Source: Bacillus sp. SD075 (lineage in GTDB: Bacteria; Bacillota; Bacilli; Bacillales; DSM-1321). From it: a stretch of DNA of 64,000 bases. Both the position numbers and the translations under genes were made by a program. Positions within the stretch are counted from its first letter, which is position 1. Each line of letters starts with the position of its first letter. The notes under the pieces were generated by a model. That model did no database searches and had not been told where the DNA came from. It saw only the letters and a list, made by a program, of their open reading frames with translations. The stretch lies in contig NZ_JADILK010000006.1 of assembly GCF_017355165.1 (NCBI RefSeq), forward strand, positions 1 through 64,000, written 5' to 3'. This document shows, piece after piece, positions 27,106-35,624 of the stretch.

Positions 27106-27191
27106 AAAAAGTCTCTTAAGTTTTATAAAAAATATTTCCACACCTACATCTAAACTCATGCATGTTTTCTTCTTTTTATAAAGAAAAAGAT

Positions 27192-27239
27192 AAAAGAGGG
27201 AGAACAAATTATCTGGATGATTTGTTCTCCCTCTTTTTT
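27192..27239. terminator. Bidirectional terminator between kinase remnant and efflux gene
   Basis: GAGGGAGAACAAAT pairs perfectly with ATTTGTTCTCCCTC over a ten-base loop, with A-run before and six T after, so it can work both ways; on the minus strand it ends the efflux-pump transcript. A closely similar stem-loop occurs at 39966-40009. Confidence 0.9.
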
Positions 27240-27375
27240 AGAATCCCCTAGATAGGCATGACGAAGGAATGATAGGGACTGGGAGGGAAAGCCTCCATGG
27301 CAGCACTGGAAAATGTTCATAACCAGGTAAGAAATGGATTCGAAAAATTAGTTGAAAAAACTTGGATTCACATCT

Positions 27376-28788
27376 TTAATTCTTCTCTCCGAACTCTTTT
27401 CCTGCTGATTTCTGATCCTTTATTTTAAAAGAAATGAGGAAGCTAATTAACGAAAGTACAGCGATGACAATAAATGAGATTTGCGCGCCATACATATCAG
27501 GATGTACTATCTCGGGACGCTGCTGAGCATTTTCGGTTGCTGATGTCATCACAGTAACAAGTATGGCTGTACCTACAGATGCGGCAATCATTTTCATTGT
27601 ATTATCCATTGCTGCACCATGGGCAATTAATCGTTTAGGCAGCTGGTTTAAGGCAGCCGTAGTAACAGGCATCATAACCATGGCCAATCCAAACATCCGA
27701 ATACTGTACATAACCATAATAAATGTAAAACTTGTCGAAGGACCAACATCCATATAAGTAAAGGAAGAAGCGGTTATGATGAGTAATCCGCCAATAACCA
27801 ACCACCTGGCCCCAATCCTGTCAAAAATACGTCCAATGAACGGGGACATTAATCCGGTAATAAGTGCCCCAGGAAGTATGGCTAAACCAGCTTCAAATGC
27901 AGTAAATCCGCGCATGTTTTGCATAAATAGCGGGATGAGCGTTTCAGCACCTATCAGACCCATAAAGGTAATGGCTCCAATAATAATAGCAAGCGGGAAT
28001 AATGAATACGTGAACACACGGAACTCCAGCATTGGATGCTTCAATCGCAATTGCCTTTTGATAAACCAAACAAGTGAAATTATTCCAATGCCTAGGGATA
28101 TGATTGTACTCTCGTCTGTCCAGCCATAATTACCAGCAGCTGTAAATCCATACAATAATCCACCGAAACCCACGGAAGATAAAACAATCGAAAGCACATC
28201 CACTTTTGGCCGTGAAACTACTGTTACATTTTTTAAAGCGAAGAACGCAACTATGATATCAATAATAGCAATGGGAAGAATGATAAAGAATAACACCCTC
28301 CATGAGTAGCTCTCCGTAACCCAGCCCGACAAAGCGGGTCCAATAGCGGGTGCGAAAGAAATGACCAGACCGACCAGTCCCATAGCTGCACCCCGTTTTT
28401 GAACAGGGAAAATCATTAGGAAGACTGTTTGCATTAACGGAAGCATAATTCCAGCTCCGCTCGACTGAATCATCCGTCCTAGCATCAGCATACCAAAATT
28501 AGGAGCTAGCCCCGCAACCAATGTACCAGTAGCAAAAATCCCCATGGCTGAAAGGAAGAGCTGTCTGGTGGTAAAGCGCTCCAGTAAAAACGCGCTTACA
28601 GGGATCATGATCCCATTAACCAGCATAAAAACGGTAGTTAGCCACTGTGCACTATTCGCCGTAATATTCATTTCCTCCATTACAGGAGGAATCGCGGTAA
28701 TCATTAATGTTTGATTCAAGATCGCAATAAATGTACCCGCAAGTAAAAGGGCAACAATTGTTGTCTGTTTACTATTCGTCGAACTCAA
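27376..28788 (-). CDS. DHA2-family multidrug efflux MFS transporter (EmrB/QacA type)
   Basis: A 470-residue permease with 14 predicted helices. It opens with LLLAGTFIAILNQTLMITAI, has motif A-like SAFLLERFTTRQLF and motif C (GLVISFAPAIGPALSGWV) in TM5, the antiporter signature. Relatives such as LmrB and MdtP export lincosamides and other drugs or dyes. The start is TTG with GGGGG eight bases upstream. It is a single gene; no neighbouring regulator is visible. Confidence 0.88.
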   Translation of the reverse strand: MSSTNSKQTTIVALLLAGTFIAILNQTLMITAIPPVMEEMNITANSAQWLTTVFMLVNGIMIPVSAFLLERFTTRQLFLSAMGIFATGTLVAGLAPNFGMLMLGRMIQSSGAGIMLPLMQTVFLMIFPVQKRGAAMGLVGLVISFAPAIGPALSGWVTESYSWRVLFFIILPIAIIDIIVAFFALKNVTVVSRPKVDVLSIVLSSVGFGGLLYGFTAAGNYGWTDESTIISLGIGIISLVWFIKRQLRLKHPMLEFRVFTYSLFPLAIIIGAITFMGLIGAETLIPLFMQNMRGFTAFEAGLAILPGALITGLMSPFIGRIFDRIGARWLVIGGLLIITASSFTYMDVGPSTSFTFIMVMYSIRMFGLAMVMMPVTTAALNQLPKRLIAHGAAMDNTMKMIAASVGTAILVTVMTSATENAQQRPEIVHPDMYGAQISFIVIAVLSLISFLISFKIKDQKSAGKEFGEKN

Positions 28789-29192
28789 TCAGGGTCCCCC
28801 TTTACGATTAGGAATAAACATACTTTTGTAGATTACACGAAATTACATCAGATATCCACTTATTTGCCATTAAAATGATAGCAAAAAAGCCGGCATTAAA
28901 TAATAACTCTCCCTACAAATAAAAGGGGATTATGATAAGCCTGACAAAAGGCTGCCGCTTTGAAGCGGTAGTTCCAGTTCAATCGGAGAAACCCCATCTT
29001 CTTCAACATTAATCGGCAGGGAGATGTTTCATTTATAGGGTTGATCCTTGTGAATGTGAATATCGGCTATACAGACCATTCTGCCGCTTACACAATTTTT
29101 GATGAAAGATTTAAAGGACACCTGATCTTTTCAGTCTTTTTTTTATATAAAATGACCATACTGAGGATAAAAACATTAGAGGGTGTTGTAAA
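28789..29192. other. Intergenic gap with a short hairpin
   Basis: Between divergent efflux and ATPase genes. GCCGCTT/AAGCGGT form a small hairpin near 28953-28970. No supported frame or operator was found. Confidence 0.4.
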
Positions 29193-30248
29193 ATGCTGAC
29201 ACAGGAACAAGTGATGCAAGCTTTAAGTGGCGTGCAGGATCCAGAACTCCATAGAAGCCTTGTTAAGTTAAAAATGGTTAGAAACGTAAAAATAGAAGAA
29301 TCAGATGTTAGTCTTGAAGTTGCATTAACCATCCAGGGCTGTCCCTTAAAAGCGAAGATCAAAGAAGATGTTCAAATTGCTCTTCAGGGCATTGGTGCTG
29401 TAAATGTGTATGTGAGCTTTGGGGTCATGAGTCCTGAAGAAAGAGCTTCATTAACTCAAGTATTAAAGAAGAATTCAACAACGGAAAGTGGGATGCCGTC
29501 GATGCTGCGCCATGATTCCGGGGTACGCTTTATCGCGATAACCAGTGGCAAAGGCGGCGTAGGGAAGTCGACCGTTACCATCAACCTGGCTGCTGCCCTC
29601 GCCCGAATGGGGAAGAAGGTAGGAATTTTGGATGCGGATATTTATGGATTCAGCATCCCGTCCATGATGCAGATTAATGAAAAGCCGACTATGATCGGCA
29701 AAACCGCAATCCCAATTCTCAGTCATAATGTGAAGGTAATGAGCATGGGCTTTTTTGCAGAGGATAATAACCCGGTTACGTGGCGGGGGCCGATGCTGAA
29801 TAAATGGATTCAAAACTTCCTTGCCAATACCCATTGGGGCGAACTGGATTATCTGCTTCTCGACCTGCCTCCAGGTACAGGAGACGTGGCAATTGATGTG
29901 GCTGCCATGATTCCGCAGGCAAAAGAAGTGATCGTGACTACTCCTCATAATGTAGCATCGCATGTTGCCTCAAGAGCTGGGCACATGGCGCGTCATACGA
30001 AACATGACATATTAGGCGTAATTGAAAATATGGCCTACTATGAAGAAAGCGATGGCTCACGGAATTACCTTTTTGGAAGAGGCGGCGGAGAACGCCTGGC
30101 TGAAAGGCTTCAAACAGATGTGATCGCACGAGTCCCCTTTGCGAGCCCTTTACAAGCAGCAGGTTCTTCTGTATATGATGAAGACTCATTGGTAGGGGAG
30201 CTATTCCGATCGCTGGCAGAAGATGTGTTATATAAGGATGCTCAATAA
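29193..30248 (+). CDS. Mrp/NBP35-family P-loop ATPase, SalA-like
   Basis: A 351-residue protein with an N-terminal DUF59/MIP18 domain (about 1-90, with [16 protein letters not shown] and IQGCP) and a Mrp ATPase domain with deviant Walker [17 protein letters not shown], switch [16 protein letters not shown] and [16 protein letters not shown]. Mrp/ApbC proteins carry Fe-S clusters; the usual C-terminal CxxC is absent here ([18 protein letters not shown]). The layout resembles B. subtilis SalA, a regulator related to Mrp. ATG follows GAGGGTG. It faces the formate dehydrogenase operon, which needs Fe-S clusters, but the two are convergent. Confidence 0.88.
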   Translation: MLTQEQVMQALSGVQDPELHRSLVKLKMVRNVKIEESDVSLEVALTIQGCPLKAKIKEDVQIALQGIGAVNVYVSFGVMSPEERASLTQVLKKNSTTESGMPSMLRHDSGVRFIAITSGKGGVGKSTVTINLAAALARMGKKVGILDADIYGFSIPSMMQINEKPTMIGKTAIPILSHNVKVMSMGFFAEDNNPVTWRGPMLNKWIQNFLANTHWGELDYLLLDLPPGTGDVAIDVAAMIPQAKEVIVTTPHNVASHVASRAGHMARHTKHDILGVIENMAYYEESDGSRNYLFGRGGGERLAERLQTDVIARVPFASPLQAAGSSVYDEDSLVGELFRSLAEDVLYKDAQ

Positions 30249-30256
30249 AATGAAAG

Positions 30257-30284
30257 GCGATATAGATTTTATATCGCTTTTTTT
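30257..30284 (+). terminator. Terminator of the Mrp-family gene
   Basis: GCGATATA pairs with TATATCGC over a five-base loop, followed by seven T, just past the stop codon. The gap up to 30507 shows nothing else. Confidence 0.9.
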
Positions 30285-30507
30285 ATGAAGGTTCTGGTTC
30301 CTTAGGGTATGGAACGTAAGGTTAAACCGGTAAGACTAAGCATAACTCTAAATGACTTTTTTATTGTCAAGCTGCAATTTTTGGTGGTTAAACTCTTTAT
30401 GCTGACTGAGTCACAGCTTCAAGTACTCTCACATATGGCTGACTCCCTATTTGATTTAAATCACTGCTTTAAACGGCCAAAATGGGGGCTGCTCTTACCG
30501 CATTGCT

Positions 30508-30542
30508 ATAAAAAAAGGGAATTCGACAATCGGATTCCCTTT
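30508..30542 (-). terminator. Terminator of the formate dehydrogenase operon
   Basis: On the minus strand AAAGGGAAT pairs with ATTCCCTTT, followed by seven T, about 15 bases past the zinc-ribbon stop codon. Confidence 0.85.
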
Positions 30543-30555
30543 CTCACTTCTACTT

Positions 30556-30687
30556 TTATTGGTCAAAATAGTTAAACGCTCTGTCGTTCTGACAGTTTTC
30601 ACAGACATGAAGAATTCTGGTTCTTTCTGATTCTGGTTCTTCTGTTCCCATTTCCTGCTCACTGCCGCATAATTCACAAATCTGCAT
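30556..30687 (-). CDS. 43-residue zinc-ribbon protein of the formate dehydrogenase operon
   Basis: A tiny gene with an ideal ribosome binding site (GAGGAGG five bases before ATG). The protein begins MQICELCGSEQEMG and later has HVCENCQNDRAFNYFDQ, giving two CxxC pairs 24 residues apart, a zinc-ribbon or rubredoxin-like knuckle. It is the last gene before the operon terminator, 13 bases after the HMA-like gene. A role in metal or cofactor handling for the dehydrogenase is a guess from position. An overlapping longer frame in another phase (30495-30677) has no start signal. Confidence 0.8.
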   Translation of the reverse strand: MQICELCGSEQEMGTEEPESERTRILHVCENCQNDRAFNYFDQ

Positions 30688-30700
30688 GATCTTCCTCCTC

Positions 30701-30934
30701 TTAATGAGGTGAATTTTGGTTTTCCGTTTTTATATCGTAACCAGAGTCTCTGATGGCCTGTTGAAAATCCTGGAATGAAGCGGCATTTTTGTCATAGCCA
30801 ATTCTTGCTTCTCCGCTTTCTTTATTTACATCAGCCCGGAGAATGCCCCATACGTTCTTTAATGACCGAATGATTTTGTCGGAATCTTTTTCAGAAAGCG
30901 ATCCATGAATCTTGATAACAGCTTGTTCTTCCAT
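30701..30934 (-). CDS. HMA-fold small protein lacking the metal-binding CxxC
   Basis: A 77-residue protein with the beta-alpha-beta-beta-alpha-beta order of heavy-metal-associated domains (AVIKIHGSLSEKDSDKIIRS, then VWGILRADVNKESGEARIGY, then FQDFQQAIRDSGYDI). The position normally occupied by GMxCxxC reads GSLSEKD, so it cannot bind copper in the usual way. Its start overlaps the stop codon of the DUF1641 gene by one base, indicating translational coupling. It may be a protein-binding relic used in dehydrogenase assembly; this is inference. Confidence 0.75.
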   Translation of the reverse strand: MEEQAVIKIHGSLSEKDSDKIIRSLKNVWGILRADVNKESGEARIGYDKNAASFQDFQQAIRDSGYDIKTENQNSPH

Positions 30935-31452
30935 TACCCTTGTCCTCCTTCTGGATGAAGTTCCTGTGAAGGATGCTGTGTAAATGATTCACCCATGCCA
31001 TGCAGGAATTCAACCATGTTTGTCATCGCCGCTTTGATTTCTGGATCTCTCAAGCTTTTGCCTAATTTCCATAAGCTATGTTTTTCATGGTTTTTGATGC
31101 TTTCGCCCATATGATCAAGACCTTTTGTAACACCCCCTAGCATAGATTGCAGCTGGTCTGGTTTTAAGGTGCCCATGAAATTGAAAAGGTAAATGGCATT
31201 TTTGATGGTATTATGCATACCAGGCTGGTTAACTTGCTTCATGGCAATAACTCCGACATCTGTACGATTTTCCAAAATGGCATGAAGCGCATCGAGAATC
31301 CCGATTTCCTGTAGATTCTTTAATATGGCGAGTGCGGAAAGAATCCCTTCTTTGTTATCAGCAAGGGCTTTTAATATTTCCCCGATTGACTGAGCTTGTT
31401 CTTCCATCACATTTGGAACCTGTTTATTAATTTGCCTGATTGCTTTCGCCAT
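30934..31452 (-). CDS. DUF1641 protein, YjgD-like partner of formate dehydrogenase
   Basis: A 172-residue, helical, soluble protein. The DUF1641 core is visible around GLDHMGESIKNHEKHSLWKL and PEIKAAMTNMVEFLHGMGES. In B. subtilis the related YjgD and YrhD follow the formate dehydrogenase homologs YjgC and YrhE, the arrangement seen here. The gene overlaps the end of fdhF by about 26 bases. I start at MAKAIRQINK because GGAGGGG precedes it at suitable spacing. Its exact role is unknown; a structural or electron-transfer helper is proposed for the family. Confidence 0.85.
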   Translation of the reverse strand: MAKAIRQINKQVPNVMEEQAQSIGEILKALADNKEGILSALAILKNLQEIGILDALHAILENRTDVGVIAMKQVNQPGMHNTIKNAIYLFNFMGTLKPDQLQSMLGGVTKGLDHMGESIKNHEKHSLWKLGKSLRDPEIKAAMTNMVEFLHGMGESFTQHPSQELHPEGGQG

Positions 31453-34408
31453 ATGCTTCCCCTCCATTTCCAAATAACTCTTCTATCGCTTGAAAATCGT
31501 CACGCTGCCACTTTTCCTCAACCCGAACACTGATCTGCGGATTCCTGTTACCGAACCGGTGGTTATGCTTAGGCAATGGCGGTTCACCTTTTGCTTCTAA
31601 AATCTCCATTTTAACACCGATTTCCTTATATGCAGGAGTATGTGTAACTAGATCATGATAGCTACTTGTCAGATAATTGACTGCTTCATCGTCCTCAAAG
31701 CTGTTCATCGTGAGATAAATTTCCTTGCCTTTAACCCGGTCCGTAACAAGCGTCCTTACTTTTACCTGTCCATATGGTGAACTTAATCTAACTAATGTAC
31801 CGTCACTGAGATTGCGTTCCTCCGCCAATTCGTGCGATACCTCCAGCCATGTGCCAGGCACCTTATGGATAAGCCCTTCTGTCCGATACGTCATATTTCC
31901 TTCATGGAAGTGCTCAAGCAAACGGCCATTGTTTAAATGAAGATCATATTCTTCTCCTGCCATATATGGTGGAGTCCAGTCAACAGCGAACAACCTTGCC
32001 TTTCCATCCGCAAAGGCAAATTTGTCTTCATATAATAGAGGTGTATCGGTTCCATCTTTATGCACCGGCCAAACTTGGCTGTTAAAGCCTTCTAGACGGT
32101 CATAGCTCACACCTGCAAATAGGACAGCAAGACTGGCTGCTTCATCCATAATTTCACTTGGGTGTGAATAATTCCAATTGGCCCCCATTCGGTTCGCTAC
32201 TTCCTGGAAGATCTGCCAATCCGGTTTCGAATCGCCCAGCGGATCAAACACCTTATAGAACCTTTGAATGCGCCTTTCTGTATTTACAAATGTCCCATCT
32301 TTTTCCAACGAGGGTGATGCCGGTAACACAACATCGGCAAATTGTGCCGTTTTCGAGAAGAAAATATCCTGTACGACAAAGAAGTCTAATTTTTCAAATG
32401 CACTCTGAACATGATTCGAGTTTGCATCCACAAGCCCCATTTCTTCTCCAAATAGATACAGGGCTTTTAATTTTCCTTTTTGGATTGCCTCTACCATGTG
32501 GTGGTTGTCCATTCCAGGATCTTTTGGAATTTCAACGCCCCATGCTTTTTCATACTTTTCTCTAACCTCTGCGCTTCCGACTGGCTCATAACCAGGAAAC
32601 CATGATGGCATTGTACCGAAATCACAGGCTCCCTGTACGTTATTGTGGCCTCTTAACGGGTAGGCACCTGTACCTGGACGGCCATAATTTCCCGTTACCA
32701 GCAATAAATTTGAAATGGCAGTGCTTGCGTCTGTTGCGCCGGAATGCTGGGTAATTCCCATAGCCCAAAGGATACAGACTGAATTAGCCTCATGAATCAT
32801 TGAAGCTGCCTTGATTAATTCCTCCTGCGAAAGTCCGGTCATCTCTTCTGCGTAGCTTAAGGTGAATTTATCCAGTGTCTTAATATATCCTTCTACGCCT
32901 GATACACGATTTTCCAGAAATTCCTTATCATGCCACCCTTGATCGATAATGTACTTCGTTACGGCAGAAATCCAGATTAAATCAGAACTTGGCTTAGGAT
33001 GCAAGAGGAAATCCGCACGTTGTGCTAGCTCATGCTCTCTTATATCAGCTACTATTAATTTTTGTCCAAATAGCTTATGAGCACGTTTTACACGTGTAGC
33101 GAGGACAGGATGAGATTCTGCTGGATTTGCACCAATAACAATAACCAAATCTGTCGTTTCAATATCCTGGATAGTTCCAGAATCGCCCCCCAATCCTACA
33201 GTCCTTAAGAGTCCTGCAGTAGCCGGAGATTGGCAGTATCTAGAGCAGTTGTCGATATTGTTCGTTCCGATAACCGCACGTGCAAATTTTTGCGCCACAT
33301 AGTTTTCTTCATTGGAGCATTTGGAAGAAGCAATCACTCCAATGGATTCCGGACCATACTCTTCCTTTATTTCCATGAGCTTACTTGAAATAAGATCTAA
33401 CGCTTCATCCCAGGTTGCTTCTTCAAACTCTCCGTTTTTCCGAATCAAAGGCTTTGTTAAGCGCTGGTCACTGTTAACAAAATCCCAGCCCCATTTTCCT
33501 TTAACACAGGTGGAAATGCCGTTAACGGGTGCTTCATGGGTAGGCTGAATTTTTAAAATCTGCCTGTCCTTTGTCCATACTTCAAAGCTGCAGCCTACAC
33601 CACAGTACGTACAAACCGTCTTGGTCCTCTTAATCCGTGCTTTCCTCATGGCAGCTTCCACTTCTGAAATCGCAAAGATTTCTTTATATCCAGGCTCCAC
33701 TTCTTTAATTAAATCAACCATAGGCTCTAAAATTGGAGCCGGCAGCTTTGTTAAGAAGCCTGCTTCACCGAGCATGGATGTCTCCATTAAAGCATTACAT
33801 GGACATACGTTCACACAGTGTCCACAGGATACACAAGAAGACTCATCAATTGGAACATCATTATCCCAAATAACCCTTGGTCTTTCTCTTCCCCAGTCAA
33901 TAGTTAAGGTTTCATTGACCTGTAAATCCTGACAGGCCTCAACACACCGGCCGCACAAAATACACTGATCCGGTTCATACCTATAGAAAGGATGGGAATT
34001 ATCCGGAGGGTAGGGTTTTTCTCTAAATTCATATTTCTGATGCTCAATCTCTAAGTATTCGGCAGTATTATGGACGGTACAATTGCCGTTATTATTATCA
34101 CAAACAGTACAATACAGTTCATGATTTTCAAGGATCCGTGACATCGCTTCATACTGGGCATCCTTGACAGGCTTTGACGTAGTATCAATCGCTAAACCTG
34201 GAACAGCCTTTGTCGAACAAGCACGGACCAATTCCCCACCCACCTGCACAAAACATGTATCACAGGTTTGAATCGTCCCCAGGTTGGGATGATAACAAAT
34301 GCTCGGAATGTACAATTCATGACTTTGGGCGACTTGCAATATCGTTTGACCTGGCTGTGCTGTTAATTCCTTTTCGTTGATTCGGATGGAAAAAGAATGG
34401 TCAGACAT
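31427..34408 (-). CDS. fdhF: NAD-type formate dehydrogenase alpha subunit, molybdopterin/Fe-S
   Basis: A 993-residue cytoplasmic enzyme oxidising formate to CO2. Domains in order: 2Fe-2S ferredoxin-like (about 1-80, CYHPNLGTIQTCDTC), His-Cys cluster site (HELYCTVCDNNNGNC), two 4Fe-4S sites (CILCGRCVEAC and CVSCGHCVNVC), a 4Fe-4S Mo-domain start (CTYCGVGC) and the molybdopterin oxidoreductase with the C-terminal dinucleotide-binding domain. The active-site residue is Cys in NCSRYCQSPA, where Sec enzymes have U. It resembles B. subtilis YrhE/YjgC. Start MSDHSFSI follows GGAGGG; an upstream ATG lacks one. It heads a four-gene operon. Substrate formate is a family inference. Confidence 0.92.
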   Translation of the reverse strand: MSDHSFSIRINEKELTAQPGQTILQVAQSHELYIPSICYHPNLGTIQTCDTCFVQVGGELVRACSTKAVPGLAIDTTSKPVKDAQYEAMSRILENHELYCTVCDNNNGNCTVHNTAEYLEIEHQKYEFREKPYPPDNSHPFYRYEPDQCILCGRCVEACQDLQVNETLTIDWGRERPRVIWDNDVPIDESSCVSCGHCVNVCPCNALMETSMLGEAGFLTKLPAPILEPMVDLIKEVEPGYKEIFAISEVEAAMRKARIKRTKTVCTYCGVGCSFEVWTKDRQILKIQPTHEAPVNGISTCVKGKWGWDFVNSDQRLTKPLIRKNGEFEEATWDEALDLISSKLMEIKEEYGPESIGVIASSKCSNEENYVAQKFARAVIGTNNIDNCSRYCQSPATAGLLRTVGLGGDSGTIQDIETTDLVIVIGANPAESHPVLATRVKRAHKLFGQKLIVADIREHELAQRADFLLHPKPSSDLIWISAVTKYIIDQGWHDKEFLENRVSGVEGYIKTLDKFTLSYAEEMTGLSQEELIKAASMIHEANSVCILWAMGITQHSGATDASTAISNLLLVTGNYGRPGTGAYPLRGHNNVQGACDFGTMPSWFPGYEPVGSAEVREKYEKAWGVEIPKDPGMDNHHMVEAIQKGKLKALYLFGEEMGLVDANSNHVQSAFEKLDFFVVQDIFFSKTAQFADVVLPASPSLEKDGTFVNTERRIQRFYKVFDPLGDSKPDWQIFQEVANRMGANWNYSHPSEIMDEAASLAVLFAGVSYDRLEGFNSQVWPVHKDGTDTPLLYEDKFAFADGKARLFAVDWTPPYMAGEEYDLHLNNGRLLEHFHEGNMTYRTEGLIHKVPGTWLEVSHELAEERNLSDGTLVRLSSPYGQVKVRTLVTDRVKGKEIYLTMNSFEDDEAVNYLTSSYHDLVTHTPAYKEIGVKMEILEAKGEPPLPKHNHRFGNRNPQISVRVEEKWQRDDFQAIEELFGNGGEAYGESNQAN

Positions 34409-34679
34409 GTGATTCCCTCCAATTTTGCTGCCATTAGGCTGAATTTTTTTATTAATAAAGCCATACACCAGCTAAATGCTGTTGATTCATCCTAGTATTC
34501 CCAAAAAGGATATGAATAAAATAAAATATATTTTAACTGCCCTTAAAAATCATTCTAAAACCACTGTGCATTAATCCTTTCTTTTTTGGCAAGTTTATAG
34601 GAGATGATTTGTTGGGCGTGATAGCAAATCAAATCTACATATAAAAAGAAATTTAACTGAAGGCAGGCGAACTGAAGCT
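34409..34679. other. Divergent promoter region of fdhF
   Basis: About 270 AT-rich bases between fdhF and a small divergent gene. No operator or promoter could be fixed with confidence. Confidence 0.4.
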
Positions 34680-34898
34680 ATGGAAAAAGAAATGCTTTTG
34701 CAACTAGTTCAATCAATGATTATGTCCTCATCAAAAAAACCAAAATACATGAGTATCTCTACGGTAAAAGTTGCAGACCTCCTGGAAACCTCCATCTCCC
34801 ATATCGAAAAGGGATTGCAGGAATTAGTACAAGAAGGACGTCTCCGCCAATCAAAACTGGAACAGCCGCCGCACACCACCATTTACATGCTGCCATAA
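34680..34898 (+). CDS. Small winged-helix-like protein divergent from fdhF
   Basis: A 72-residue protein. STVKVADLLETSISHIEKGL followed by QELVQEGRLRQSKLEQPPHT reads like a helix-turn-helix with a short wing, as in small transcriptional regulators. It could sense conditions for the divergent dehydrogenase operon. The ribosome binding site is only moderate (GAACTGAAGC). I do not recognise a named family. Confidence 0.55.
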   Translation: MEKEMLLQLVQSMIMSSSKKPKYMSISTVKVADLLETSISHIEKGLQELVQEGRLRQSKLEQPPHTTIYMLP

Positions 34899-35076
34899 TC
34901 GGGCACTGTCCCCAAATTATTTCCCAGAGTAAAGTTTTTTCCGTCCTTTTCAGAAGGTAAAATGACCTCATCTTGATGTTTTTTTGATGTACCTTTAACA
35001 ATAACCAGATTACCTTGAGTCAGTCCGTTTAATGGAAAACAATCTACAAATTTAAGGTAAGGAGGATTTTAAAAGG

Positions 35077-35289
35077 GTTAAGAGTAAGCAAAGTAGCATA
35101 GAGTTTGAGGGGTTTGTAAAAATTTTTACTGATACTCTTAATTATTTGATGATAGATGAATATACATTAACAGAAGTGGGGTTTATAACATCCACGCCTG
35201 AGTCTTTTTGTTCATTTGCACTCGTGCTCGTCTCCCTGCTAACGAAAGTTTATATACATCCCTGTTTAATGGAAACGGAAATGACTTAA
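35077..35289 (+). pseudogene. Open frame without a start codon, possible gene remnant
   Basis: Seventy codons are open, reading SSIEFEGFVKIFTDTLNYLM and SFCSFALVLVSLLTKVYIHP. A perfect AAGGAGG lies just upstream but no ATG, GTG or TTG follows it in this frame. It may be the remains of a small gene. Function unknown. The rest of 34899-35485 shows nothing else. Confidence 0.25.
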
Positions 35290-35485
35290 AGTCATAGGTC
35301 CGTTCCAAGATGTCAGATGAAGAATTGACTGGCTTCATCATTTCACTTTGAAACCTGAGAGACGACCGCTATTAAGATGCGCGATCAGCGGGAACAGTGA
35401 AAAAACAGGAAATAATCGAAATGTCATTCATAGGCGGGTGACAAACAGTAATTCCTCCTGAATACATGAAGGGATGGTAACGTTT

Positions 35486-35528
35486 CCCTCCCTAATTCAA
35501 AAATTGTGATAGGGAGGGCTTATTTTTT
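35486..35528 (+). terminator. Strong stem-loop terminator
   Basis: CCCTCCCTA pairs with TAGGGAGGG over a 15-base loop, followed by CTTATTTTTT. It would end any plus-strand transcript from the small gene or remnant upstream. Confidence 0.75.
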
Positions 35529-35533
35529 CATAC

Positions 35534-35556
35534 AAAAAAGAGCTGCTAATCAGCTC
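35534..35556 (-). terminator. Terminator downstream of the GntP-type permease
   Basis: On the minus strand GAGCTG pairs with CAGCTC over a five-base loop, followed by six T; it lies about 70 bases past the permease stop codon. Confidence 0.8.
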
Positions 35557-35624
35557 CTGGTATTGAAGTAAAGTATCGTTACTTTAAGTACGATTTTTCA
35601 TGGTTTTCTAATTCCTTTTTATGA

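Noticed and set aside
30495-30677. 60-codon frame overlapping the end of the formate dehydrogenase operon
   Set aside because: Runs through the terminator, has no ribosome binding site, and the other phase encodes the well-signalled zinc-ribbon protein.
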